From: Cytophagales bacterium
GTDB lineage: Bacteria; Bacteroidota; Bacteroidia; Cytophagales; Flammeovirgaceae
DNA: 64,000 bases
Direction of reading: 5' to 3'
Assembly (NCBI GenBank): GCA_025056215.1
Contig: JANWWC010000003.1
Span: 186,001 to 250,000, forward strand
Shown one piece after another: positions 1 through 8,544 of this stretch (positions are counted from its first letter, which is position 1; every line of letters starts with the position of its first letter). A program made the translations under genes and the position numbers. The notes beneath the pieces were generated by a model. The model saw only the letters and a program-made list of their open reading frames with translations. It was not told the origin of the DNA and did not search any database.

Positions 1-1
1 A

Positions 2-796
2 GCGGTTTTACCTTTTCATCATCAAAGTTTAATCTGCTCCATGATGAGAAATGTGTTAGGAATTTCGTATTCTTACGAAAACACATTTTTTAGTTTTTCT
101 GGTCTGAAAGGGCAAACCAAAGTAGGAAGGGATGGACTTCACTACTTTTCTAAAAGAGTGACATTGGTTTTCTCAGGTTTGGAAAAAAGCTTTATGGATA
201 AGCTTATTGAGCGCTTCTTTTTCTTTCCTGAAATACGACTTGGCGATTTGATTTTAGCACCTGAATATGTAGAACAAGAACATCACGAGCCTCTAGGTAA
301 AGAAGTGCGATACTTGTGTATTTCTCCTTTAGTAGTTTATCATGGAACAAGTATCAGCAAAAATAAGGAGTTTATTCACCCTACTACAGATGTATTTTCA
401 GATTTATTATATGAATCTACCATTTTAAGAATGGAGCGCTCTGGTATTTTCAAACCTTACGAAATAAGCTCTTTATTTAAATTTCAACTCTCTCCAGATA
501 TCCAGTATTTAGAAAGAATACAATTATCAGAAAAAAAATTTGCTCGTATTTATAGTACTATTTATAAGAATGAAATCAAAGAAATTCGAGGCTATACATT
601 TCCGTTCACTCTATATGCAGATCCAATTGTCCAAGAGTTCGTATATTGCAATGGATTTGGAGAATTAACTCAAAATGGTTTTGGTTTGTTAGACTTAGCA
701 GAAAGTTCTTTAGTAAAAAGAGAAATATACTACGGGAAACCAGACGAAGAAACTGACTACTCTTCTCTTGAAGATACACGCTTTAATAAATTATAA
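2..796 (+). CDS. cas6: Cas6-like CRISPR RNA endoribonuclease, 5' end outside window
   Basis: Cas6 cuts CRISPR precursor RNA inside the repeat to make guide RNAs. The frame stays open to the left edge, so the gene starts outside the window; the ATG at 41 is probably internal because the residues before it (a leucine-proline-phenylalanine and a double histidine) look like the usual Cas6 N-terminus. Seen in the sequence: an N-terminal half with a Phe-Ser-Gly-Leu stretch followed by a second such segment, a central Ser-Pro-Leu-Val-Val segment, and near the C-terminus the glycine-rich loop GFGELTQNGFGLLDL (residues 205-219 from the ATG at 41), which is the hallmark of the family. About 32 residues follow the loop, more than usual. 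It converges with the response regulator gene. No other cas gene or repeat array is visible here. The family call rests on motif recognition only. Confidence 0.75.
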   Translation, partial: AVLPFHHQSLICSMMRNVLGISYSYENTFFSFSGLKGQTKVGRDGLHYFSKRVTLVFSGLEKSFMDKLIERFFFFPEIRLGDLILAPEYVEQEHHEPLGKEVRYLCISPLVVYHGTSISKNKEFIHPTTDVFSDLLYESTILRMERSGIFKPYEISSLFKFQLSPDIQYLERIQLSEKKFARIYSTIYKNEIKEIRGYTFPFTLYADPIVQEFVYCNGFGELTQNGFGLLDLAESSLVKREIYYGKPDEETDYSSLEDTRFNKL

Positions 797-832
797 AAAC
801 AGCGCTAATTGGTCGTTAGTACTAAATTTTTT

Positions 833-1630
833 TTACCCTGTAATATTAGAAATTGGTGAGAATGTTTGTGAGTTTTCATTTTCTTCTCGTATTACTAGTT
901 TAAAGCCAAGTCCATGAATGTTGATAATTTCTACGTTCTTATCAGCTGACAAATATCTTCTTGCGCGTGAAATAAATACATCTAAACTTCTTCCTTTGTA
1001 ATAGTCGTCATCCCCCCAAATTTCTTGTAAAATAAGCTCTCTTTTTACGACTGTATTTCTTCGCTTGTAAAGAAAAACAAGCAAATCGCACTCGCGAGCA
1101 GTGAGCTTGCGCTCCGAGTCTCCTAGGCGAAGTCTTTGAAACTGTCTATCTAATAAATATTTTCCTATTCGAATTTGATTAGGAAGTACATCTTCAAGCC
1201 GATTAGGCTCCGAAGCTTGTGGATAATGGTGAGAGACTCTTTTTAAAACTGCCTGAACGCGCAAAGAAAGCTCTTCCTGACTAAAAGGCTTAGTAATATA
1301 ATCGTCAGCTCCCATTTTAAAGGCTCTGATTTTATCTTCAGTCATTGACTTAACGGTGAGAAACAAAATTGGAATTTGTGTATTCCTATTTCTAATTTCT
1401 TGCGCTACCGCAAAACCATCTTTTTGAGGCATAAGAATGTCCAAAATGCACAAGTCAAACTTCTCATGCTGAAAAACATCTAATGCTTGAAGTCCATTCT
1501 GACACCATTCTACATCGTAACCTTGTACTTCCAAATAACGTTTAAGAACTTTGGCAGATACCTTGTCATCATCAACTAAAAGGATGCGCGCTTGTCGTTG
1601 ATTAGGAAGAATTGTTAGTTCCTTTATCAT
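833..1630 (-). CDS. OmpR/RprY-family response regulator
   Basis: Two-component response regulator that would bind DNA when phosphorylated. Residues about 14-130 form a receiver domain with the acidic cluster at 20-22, the phospho-acceptor Asp64 in the string CILDILMP, and the conserved Lys in the segment ITKPF. Residues about 150-250 form a winged-helix DNA-binding domain of the OmpR/PhoB type. No histidine kinase gene lies beside it, so it is an orphan here; its closest relatives in Bacteroidota are RprY-like regulators. The upstream region has a plausible promoter whose -33 element lies inside a perfect inverted repeat, which may be an operator. The ATG at 1630 gives a short 13-residue lead before the receiver fold, which is normal. 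Confidence 0.9.
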   Translation of the reverse strand: MIKELTILPNQRQARILLVDDDKVSAKVLKRYLEVQGYDVEWCQNGLQALDVFQHEKFDLCILDILMPQKDGFAVAQEIRNRNTQIPILFLTVKSMTEDKIRAFKMGADDYITKPFSQEELSLRVQAVLKRVSHHYPQASEPNRLEDVLPNQIRIGKYLLDRQFQRLRLGDSERKLTARECDLLVFLYKRRNTVVKRELILQEIWGDDDYYKGRSLDVFISRARRYLSADKNVEIINIHGLGFKLVIREENENSQTFSPISNITG

Positions 1631-1705
1631 TGTTACACGGTATTTAAAATGTGGAAAAGCAATTCTTTACACTTCGCTGTAAGTTATCAAACGATTGAAA
1701 TAAAA

Positions 1706-1744
1706 CAAAGTTTACAATTGCTAACAATTATTTTCAAATAATTG
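1706..1744 (-). promoter_or_regulatory. Candidate promoter overlapping a 9-bp inverted repeat, upstream of the response regulator
   Basis: On the minus strand a TTTG (1738-1735) is followed after 20 bases by TAAACTTTG (1714-1706), one base longer than the Bacteroidota -7 consensus TAnnTTTG. The TTTG falls inside a perfect inverted repeat, CAATTATTT (1725-1733) and AAATAATTG (1736-1744), separated by two bases. Transcription would start about 70 bases before the regulator's ATG. The repeat could be an operator or simply an AT-rich hairpin. Confidence 0.35.
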
Positions 1745-1831
1745 AAAATTTTTTTGTTGTCTTATAGAATACATGATTTTTTTTAGGAAAATATAAACAT
1801 TTTTAAAAAAACTCAATATTCTTAGACAAAG

Positions 1832-3172
1832 CTATTTTTCAAATTCTGTTATAGAAGCGTTGTAAGCAGGAAAAATGGAGGCTGCGATAGTTACAAAAAT
1901 TGTAGCACAAGCAGTGATAATAAAATCTTGCCATTCCATTTTTACAGGATAGGCACTAATGATAGTAGTTTCAACTCCTAATCCAACAAGCCCAAATTTG
2001 TCTTGGAGCAAACAAAGCAAAAACCCGCCTATCAATCCTACTAAAGCTCCAATCAAAGCAATAATGACGCCTTCCCAAAGAAAAATTTGTAAAATAAATT
2101 GCTTACTTGCTCCCATTGCTTTAAGAAGTACTACATCTCTCTTTTTTTCGATAGCAAGCAAAGCAAGTGAGAAGAAAATATTAAAAGAAGCAATTGCCAT
2201 AACTACAATCAAAGAAACCATCACAAAAAAACGTTCGATGCGAACTGCTCGAATTACATCTGCTTGTTGCTCTTCAGCAGTTGCCACAATAAATTGGTTT
2301 CCTAAAATTTTTTTTAGGTCTTTCTGAACAGATTTTATGCTTTTCTTCCCATCAGTTTTAACTTCTATTGAGGTTCTTCGATTAGTGTATTCAAGGAGTT
2401 CTTGCATTACTTCAATAGGAACAATAATATGATGAAAGTCGTATTTTTGTTCGATTGCAAAGACCCCCCCTACACGGATAGCAAATTTATTAAAAGCCTT
2501 GGTCATATCCATATTAATAAAGTTTCGCAAATGCTTAGGATACCAAAGTTGCAATCCTGTAAAAGCATCACTCAGTAAAATGCCGAGTTGATGCTTAACA
2601 CCTGCTCCGATAATGGCACGCGGCTCATGGTCTTGAAACCAAGTTTGAGCTTTTCCTTCTACAATAGTGGCTTCAATATTGTACTGACGATTAAAATTTT
2701 GAGTCATTCCTTTGGCTGTAACCACCATTTGATAGTCTTTATAGCGAAGTAGTACATTATCTTCGATAACCTCTGTGACCTCTTGTACATGAGAAATTTG
2801 TTTTATTTTAGAAAGTAAAGAATCCGACACTTCAAAAGATTTTCCAAAAGTGGGCGATATCTTAATCTCAGCGTTAAAAGAACGATAAAGTTGTTTTGTA
2901 AAATCTTCTAATCCATTAAAGACAGACAAAATAATTACCAAAGCCGCCGTGCTGATTCCAATTCCAAACATGGAAAGGTTGGAAAGAATCTTAATAAAAT
3001 TCTGTCGAATAAAAGCATCCGTAAATCTGACGTACTGAGAACGAATTTTTTGCTTAGAAAAACTCAATAACGACAAAAGAAGTAACACTCCATTTTTTAG
3101 CAAACTTTCGGCTTGCGTTCGTCGACGGAAACTTACAAAGTAGCGCCAAGCAATGTAAAATGGAGTATTCAA
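1832..3172 (-). CDS. LolC/LolE-like ABC transporter permease (FtsX family)
   Basis: Inner-membrane permease of the lipoprotein-releasing type. Seen: an N-terminal tyrosine-rich segment (YIAWRYF), a first membrane helix around residues 68-88, a periplasmic domain to about residue 310, and three more helices in the last 130 residues with the FtsX-type pattern ending in an Ala-Ser-Ile-Phe-Pro-Ala segment. In LolC/E proteins the RYF segment is followed closely by the first helix; here about 40 extra residues (roughly 19-58) sit between them, partly hydrophobic. No ATPase gene is adjacent; Bacteroidota often keep the LolD-like ATPase elsewhere. It ends 13 bases downstream of argG, so the two may be co-transcribed. 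Lipoprotein release is the family role; the substrate is inferred. Confidence 0.8.
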   Translation of the reverse strand: MNTPFYIAWRYFVSFRRRTQAESLLKNGVLLLLSLLSFSKQKIRSQYVRFTDAFIRQNFIKILSNLSMFGIGISTAALVIILSVFNGLEDFTKQLYRSFNAEIKISPTFGKSFEVSDSLLSKIKQISHVQEVTEVIEDNVLLRYKDYQMVVTAKGMTQNFNRQYNIEATIVEGKAQTWFQDHEPRAIIGAGVKHQLGILLSDAFTGLQLWYPKHLRNFINMDMTKAFNKFAIRVGGVFAIEQKYDFHHIIVPIEVMQELLEYTNRRTSIEVKTDGKKSIKSVQKDLKKILGNQFIVATAEEQQADVIRAVRIERFFVMVSLIVVMAIASFNIFFSLALLAIEKKRDVVLLKAMGASKQFILQIFLWEGVIIALIGALVGLIGGFLLCLLQDKFGLVGLGVETTIISAYPVKMEWQDFIITACATIFVTIAASIFPAYNASITEFEK

Positions 3173-3185
3173 CTGTCGAAAAAAC

Positions 3186-4385
3186 TTATTTTTGAACTAA
3201 ACCATTCACTTGATAAAAAATAGAAGTTTGATTTCCAAGAATTTTAGTAAACCCTTTCACATCTTCACCGCTCCAAGTACGATTCATTTCTCCGTAACTT
3301 CCAAACCGAGACGACATGAGGTCATGCTTTGATTGGCAACCTAACACTTCAAAAAAATACGGAGCTAACTTTACTTTGACGCTCCCACTCACGTAAACCT
3401 GCGTACTCTCCAAAAATACCTCAAAACTTCGCATCACAGGTTCGAGATACTGTCCTTCATGTAACATCATACCGTAAGTATTGGCAATATAATCTTTCCA
3501 ATACATCTGCCACTTGGTAAGGGTGTGCTTTTCTAATAAGTGATGAGCTTTGATAATTATTAGAGGTGCCGCCGCCTCAAAACCTACTCTTCCTTTGATT
3601 CCAATAATAGTATCGCCAACATGAACTCCTCTGCCAATAGCATATTTCTTAGCGACTTGATGAAGTTGGCGAATCATTCGAACAGGTTCATCCCGCAAAT
3701 TGTCGAGACCTACCAATTCTCCTTTTTCGAAATGAAGCGTTATCTGAATCGGATTAGTTTCTTCTAATTGACTAGGATAAGCTTCTTCAGGCAAAATACC
3801 ATCAGAGGTAAGAGTTTCTACTCCTCCGACGCTTGTTCCCCAAAGCCCTTGGTTAATAGAGTACTTTGCTTTTTTCCAATCGGCTTGGATACCCGCTTTT
3901 TTTAAGTATTCTATTTCAGACTCTCGAGAAAGCTTTAAATCTCGTATAGGCGTAATTATCTCAATATCAGGCGCCATAATCTGAAAAACAATATCGAAGC
4001 GCACTTGATCATTGCCTGCTCCTGTGCTGCCGTGCGCAATATATTTTGCGCCTATCTTTCTTGCATATTTCACTACAGCCATCGCTTGAAAAACGCGCTC
4101 TGCACTCACCGAAAGAGGATAAGTATTGTTTCGCAAAACATTTCCATATACCAAATAGCGAATACATTTTTGATAAAACTCTTGCGTTTCATCTAATATA
4201 ATAAAATCAGCACACCCTACATCTTTTGCTCTTCGTTGTATTTGCGCAAGTTCTTCATCAGAAAAACCGCCGGTTTGCACAGTAGCTGCATAAACTTCTA
4301 AGTCTTTTTCTTGTGCTAAATACTTTGCACAAAAAGAGGTATCTAAACCCCCGCTAAACGCTAAAACTACTCTTTCTTTTGCCAT
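3186..4385 (-). CDS. argG: Argininosuccinate synthase
   Basis: Joins citrulline and aspartate using ATP to form argininosuccinate, the penultimate step of arginine synthesis, in the cytoplasm. The N-terminal ATP-pyrophosphatase P-loop AFSGGLDTS starts at residue 9, and the motif HGSTGAGNDQVRF about residue 119 is the substrate-binding signature of the family. The length of 399 residues is normal. No other arginine gene is adjacent, so the pathway is dispersed. The ATG at 4385 places the P-loop at the expected distance from the N-terminus. It probably heads a short minus-strand unit with the downstream permease gene. Confidence 0.96.
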   Translation of the reverse strand: MAKERVVLAFSGGLDTSFCAKYLAQEKDLEVYAATVQTGGFSDEELAQIQRRAKDVGCADFIILDETQEFYQKCIRYLVYGNVLRNNTYPLSVSAERVFQAMAVVKYARKIGAKYIAHGSTGAGNDQVRFDIVFQIMAPDIEIITPIRDLKLSRESEIEYLKKAGIQADWKKAKYSINQGLWGTSVGGVETLTSDGILPEEAYPSQLEETNPIQITLHFEKGELVGLDNLRDEPVRMIRQLHQVAKKYAIGRGVHVGDTIIGIKGRVGFEAAAPLIIIKAHHLLEKHTLTKWQMYWKDYIANTYGMMLHEGQYLEPVMRSFEVFLESTQVYVSGSVKVKLAPYFFEVLGCQSKHDLMSSRFGSYGEMNRTWSGEDVKGFTKILGNQTSIFYQVNGLVQK

Positions 4386-4454
4386 AAATGCTTATATAGT
4401 TGATGTGTAAGCGCAAAAATGATGAATTATAAGCGAAATATCCTACAAAGTGCC

Positions 4455-7400
4455 TTATTTTATCCAGAAACCCCAAAAGGACAAATAACTCGTATTTCCA
4501 TCTTTTTCTAATCGAAAGAAATGAGTATTCTCTATGGCTCGAATCATTTCATATTCTGCAGGCACGATAACATTACCTTCTATATCCAACAGTCCATACA
4601 AACGGCTCACCACTGCTTGAAAACAGTTTTTAAGAGATTTGACATCTTCAAATACGATATCGCTGAGCGGGTTTCCATCAGCATCAATCATTTTCCAATT
4701 TCCTTTTCGTACCAATTCCCAACCTATATCTTTGATGATTTCGCCATCTTTTTCATCTTTTATTTTGCGACGCGGGCCATATTCTTCTTCATACAACTGT
4801 TTTTTGCTTTTTGTAAAAGGAAGACGCACGGTTCTGCCATTTACATCTCGAATGAGTTCCCACATTTCGCCACGCTTAGCAAAAGCAATATTTCCTTGAA
4901 AATCTGTTACTTCATCATGCTTTACGAAATAGGCAGGAATTCCATTAGTTTTGAGATGACATTCGCCTGTAAGCGTTTGGACTGCCACTCTTCCCTTTTT
5001 AAAGACAGATTTTGCTTTGGCTGTAATGGCAAACTGTCCTACTTTTTCACCCTTTGCATTAATAATCAGACTATCGTTTACGATAGCGTATCCATCAGAA
5101 AAATCTCCTGCCGAAAGATATTGAGGCGCAATCACCCATTTGCCAGTTTTGTCGATATAACCCCATTTTCCTTTTAGGTTCACTGCTGCTTTTCCATCCG
5201 AGAAAGAGCGTGCCGCTGCGAACTGCGGCGCAATTATTAATGCTCCTGTTTCTGATAGATAACCGTACTGAGCAATATTTTTTTCTACTAACTTAACAAC
5301 AGCCAACCCTTCTGAAAAAGGTTCAATCTGCGCATAAATAGGCTTTACGACTACTTTTCCTGTAGCGTTCTGCAAGCCATAAAGTTTATCTTTTTGGAAT
5401 ATTTTTAAAGCGGTTTCTATTTGCAGTGTATCAGGTTGTTGGGTAAGAAAATTTCCTTGAGCATCTACATAAAATGTTTTGGGTTGATTTACAAAAACTT
5501 CTATCCAATTTTCAGTAATGCTTGTAAAGCGCATTCCGTCGTACAAAAAAGGAATTATGATTTTTTGCGCCGTATCTATCACGCCGTATTTTCCGTTTTG
5601 GCGCGCAATCATTTTCCCTTCTCGTATCTCACTCAAATACTCATACTGACATGGAACTTGAATTTTACCTCGGTGGGTGATGTAGCCATATTTTCCATTT
5701 TGCATCACGATTGCAAAGCCAGTACTATCCGAATAAATCTTTTCAAATCCTTGAATTTCATCGTATACAATCGGAACAACTACTTTTCCGTTTCGGTCGA
5801 TGTAGCCCAAACGCTTGCCTTCATATACGCGCGCAATACCACGGTGTTTTGTCCAAACTTCTTCAAAGTTAGTTACATTAGTGTACGAAGGAGTTAAGAT
5901 GATTTTTCCTTCATAATCCAAAAATCCTACTTTTCCGTTTTGAATGATGCGCGCAAGTCCTTGTTTGGTCGAATATACTTTTTCAAACCCTATAATGTCT
6001 TCATATACAGGTGGAATTATTTCTGAGCCTTGCCTGTTTACATACCCATATTTTCGGAATTTTTCTTGCTTGATTCCATTTTCTTCGACAATATATTTTT
6101 CATTTGCAATTCTGGCGATGTTTCCTTCAAATTTCCAAAGATAATCTGCTTGAATAACTGTGGGTACAATTTCCTTACCTTTGGTGTCTAATACGCCCCA
6201 TTTTCCTTCTTTGATGCAACGCGCCTCTTTACCTTCAAAAGGATAAATCATTGAATACACAAAAGCTGTTAGAGGCTGATTTTTAACAGAATACAACGCC
6301 CATTTTCCTTCTGCACCTTTTCCTTTTTTGATGCGAAGCGCTCCATCGGCAGTAGGTACATCTATTCCTTGCCATTCAAACGGAATAACAGCATTTCCTT
6401 TTGTATCGAGCAAGCCAAAGTTTCCGTTCTTTTTGGCAGATGCGTATCCATTTGCAAAATCAGAAGCTAACTCATATTCAGCAGGAATTACCAATTGAGC
6501 CGATGTATTGATATAACCATACCGGTTGGCAAGTTGCACCCACGCCAAGCGATAACTAAAATTTCCGACATTTTGGATTTTAACCGCTTTTCCCCCTATA
6601 TTGATTTCTTTGATAATATTTCCTTTTTTATCTATGAGTGCATCATAAAGCGTATCAAGCGTAAGTCGAGCGTACTGACTGGTTGCAAAATCTTCTAATA
6701 CGATTTCTTTAGCATCTGCTTTGAACAAGATTTTTCCACTGGTATCTATTACATAACATTCATCTATTCGCAAAGATACTTTAGCATCTTTTTTTTCAGT
6801 TCTGACACGCTTAGCAGCATAAAGTTGGGACGTAGAATCAAAAACGACATCCCAAAAAGTAAGCGTATCTAACAGATTTCTGCCAATAGCATCGGTAAGT
6901 TTATAGTCGAAGCCTTCTTGAATCCATCTAGGTTTTTTGGCATCAGGGACTGTTTGTAAAATCTTAGAATGCGCTTTAGCGAGTTCAGCTTTTCTTGTTT
7001 GAATTAAATGAGTTTCATTATTAAACTCTTGTTTGGATACCAAATTTCCCGATGAATCTAAATAAAAAATCGTAATTCCTTTGAGCTTATCGCCGCGAAT
7101 AGGCTGTAAAATCCCTTTTTCAGTATTTATAGGATTCTCAAAACTAAACTTCTCGTAAATTGCTTCTGCTAAAACAGTGCCGTTTTTTTGCAAAATGCCT
7201 TGTTTACTGTTTTTAAAGAAATAAGTAATAGGGGCATTTTCAAAGCGGTCTATACGGTCGTATTCATTTGATAAGATTTCCTTTCCGTCCGTGCTTACAA
7301 CTCCAAAACGGTCGTTTCGATATGTTTTTACTAAGGATGGAGTTAATATTTCCAAAGCATCGTACTGAAGAGCAATCAAGACTTTTCCCGTACTATCAAT

Positions 7401-7712
7401 TAATCCACAGCGATCTTGTTGGCACACTGCAAAATATTCTGGTGTTAGTATTTGTATTTTTTCGTAAGTATCAGGAGTAATCACGGCCTTTCCATCTTGA
7501 CGGAAAACTCCCACAAACCCATTTTTACGCGCTAACAAATAACCTTTTGCATTAAAATCGGTCATAGATTGATATTCGTATGGCAAAACAAGCTCTCCTT
7601 TTAAGTTGATAGCTCCCCAAAGATTGTTTTGGCGCTTGGGAAGCAATTGTGCTTTGGTCAGATGCAAAGTCAGAAAGTTGGCAATCACTATAAAGCCCAA
7701 AAACGATTTCAT
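4455..7712 (-). CDS. Large WG-repeat secreted protein
   Basis: A 1085-residue protein with an N-terminal signal peptide (about residues 1-21, ending in an Ala-Gln) followed almost entirely by WG/KWG repeats: at least sixteen copies of a pattern like GKWGYID, then a Gly-Lys, then a hydrophobic-Pro-x-x-Tyr segment, spaced about 45-60 residues. Repeats are clear near residues 30-190, 395-500 and 540-880, and again at the C-terminus. Such repeats are thought to fold as beta propellers or solenoids and mediate binding; no enzymatic motif is seen. There is no lipobox, so periplasm, outer membrane or secretion are all possible. Function unknown. It is separated from argG by 69 bases and may have its own promoter. 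Confidence 0.85.
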   Translation of the reverse strand: MKSFLGFIVIANFLTLHLTKAQLLPKRQNNLWGAINLKGELVLPYEYQSMTDFNAKGYLLARKNGFVGVFRQDGKAVITPDTYEKIQILTPEYFAVCQQDRCGLIDSTGKVLIALQYDALEILTPSLVKTYRNDRFGVVSTDGKEILSNEYDRIDRFENAPITYFFKNSKQGILQKNGTVLAEAIYEKFSFENPINTEKGILQPIRGDKLKGITIFYLDSSGNLVSKQEFNNETHLIQTRKAELAKAHSKILQTVPDAKKPRWIQEGFDYKLTDAIGRNLLDTLTFWDVVFDSTSQLYAAKRVRTEKKDAKVSLRIDECYVIDTSGKILFKADAKEIVLEDFATSQYARLTLDTLYDALIDKKGNIIKEINIGGKAVKIQNVGNFSYRLAWVQLANRYGYINTSAQLVIPAEYELASDFANGYASAKKNGNFGLLDTKGNAVIPFEWQGIDVPTADGALRIKKGKGAEGKWALYSVKNQPLTAFVYSMIYPFEGKEARCIKEGKWGVLDTKGKEIVPTVIQADYLWKFEGNIARIANEKYIVEENGIKQEKFRKYGYVNRQGSEIIPPVYEDIIGFEKVYSTKQGLARIIQNGKVGFLDYEGKIILTPSYTNVTNFEEVWTKHRGIARVYEGKRLGYIDRNGKVVVPIVYDEIQGFEKIYSDSTGFAIVMQNGKYGYITHRGKIQVPCQYEYLSEIREGKMIARQNGKYGVIDTAQKIIIPFLYDGMRFTSITENWIEVFVNQPKTFYVDAQGNFLTQQPDTLQIETALKIFQKDKLYGLQNATGKVVVKPIYAQIEPFSEGLAVVKLVEKNIAQYGYLSETGALIIAPQFAAARSFSDGKAAVNLKGKWGYIDKTGKWVIAPQYLSAGDFSDGYAIVNDSLIINAKGEKVGQFAITAKAKSVFKKGRVAVQTLTGECHLKTNGIPAYFVKHDEVTDFQGNIAFAKRGEMWELIRDVNGRTVRLPFTKSKKQLYEEEYGPRRKIKDEKDGEIIKDIGWELVRKGNWKMIDADGNPLSDIVFEDVKSLKNCFQAVVSRLYGLLDIEGNVIVPAEYEMIRAIENTHFFRLEKDGNTSYLSFWGFWIK

Positions 7713-7974
7713 AAAATTTTTACAGTTTAAACTAATAGCCCCTCCTACTTCCTAACAAACTCAGAATATCTATTGCAAATTAATTGTTAGATGCGCATTT
7801 TTAATTGTAATATTCGCCAGCTTTTTTGATTGAAATCCATGAGGCTCTTAGATTTGGCAGTTTTAGTTTCCACAAATTACTTAATAAGCGCAATGTGGGA
7901 ACCCGGCATTTTTGAAGTCATCCAATGAATATTAGACTCCATTAAGTACCTTGCTAAAAAGTTATCAAAATAAC
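7713..7974. other. Intergenic region without a supported gene
   Basis: 262 bases between two minus-strand genes. I see no RNA gene or strong terminator. A 29-codon plus-strand reading frame (7839-7928) exists but has no supporting features. The part nearest the WG-repeat gene should contain its promoter, but no clear TAnnTTTG element at good spacing was found. Confidence 0.5.
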
Positions 7975-8412
7975 TCATTTAGTAGAGATTCTAAATCCCA
8001 TCAATTTCAATACCCATGCATTCAATAGAATCATAAGTGCCATCCAAATTATGCAAACCACAATTAAAGGAGTAACAAAAGGATTAAAATAAAGATAGGA
8101 ACACAACCCTATAAATAACAACCTTAAGAAAATGTCCCCTATCAAATAAAATTTTGGAAATCGCTTATAAAGTTTTATAATAGTCCATAAAAACCAAAGA
8201 ATCGCTACACCATTAATAAAATAGACTGACTGAATATCTCTATCTTGATAATCAGGGAAAACAGTAAAATATTCGAAAAAAATATCAGCAATTTGAATTG
8301 CGAATAACACTTGCATTGCAATAATAGGAACCGTGAACAGACCCGAAAACACCAACTCTACAGTGTTTAAAATAGCCAACAGATACCGAATATTGGAACG
8401 CTTCATACGCAA
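7975..8412 (-). CDS. Small hydrophobic membrane protein of unknown function
   Basis: A 145-residue protein with probably four membrane helices: about residues 9-35, 66-82, 90-108 and 112-134, with short charged connections and a basic N-terminus. I do not recognise a family. The start ATG at 8412 is followed by a second Met two codons later (MRM), so either could be used. It is flanked by the WG-repeat gene downstream and by the ilvB terminator region upstream, so it is probably transcribed on its own. Confidence 0.65.
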   Translation of the reverse strand: MRMKRSNIRYLLAILNTVELVFSGLFTVPIIAMQVLFAIQIADIFFEYFTVFPDYQDRDIQSVYFINGVAILWFLWTIIKLYKRFPKFYLIGDIFLRLLFIGLCSYLYFNPFVTPLIVVCIIWMALMILLNAWVLKLMGFRISTK

Positions 8413-8483
8413 AAAATGAAATTCAACATTTATTCCTAAATATAAGAGTTGAAGAATAAAATCAATATATTCAGAAGCAGAAA

Positions 8484-8517
8484 AAAATTAAAAAAAGCCT
8501 CTCACAAGTGAGAGGCT
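8484..8517 (-). terminator. Rho-independent terminator of ilvB
   Basis: A perfect 10-bp stem (8496-8505 with 8508-8517, core GCCTCTCAC/GTGAGAGGC) is followed on the minus strand by a run of Ts (complement of the A-run at about 8484-8496). It lies 28 bases beyond the ilvB stop codon. Confidence 0.85.
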
Positions 8518-8544
8518 AGATTTTAAAAAAATTTTTTTGAAAAA

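Noticed and set aside
801-832. Possible bidirectional terminator between Cas6 and the response regulator
   Set aside because: The stem is only about five pairs with a G-T pair; the T-run is real but the hairpin is not convincing.
4521-5177. 218-codon plus-strand frame inside the WG-repeat gene
   Set aside because: It is an antisense shadow of a well-supported gene, with an unusual composition and no family features.
7839-7928. 29-codon plus-strand frame in the intergenic region before the WG gene
   Set aside because: Too short, no promoter or conserved motif seen; likely chance.
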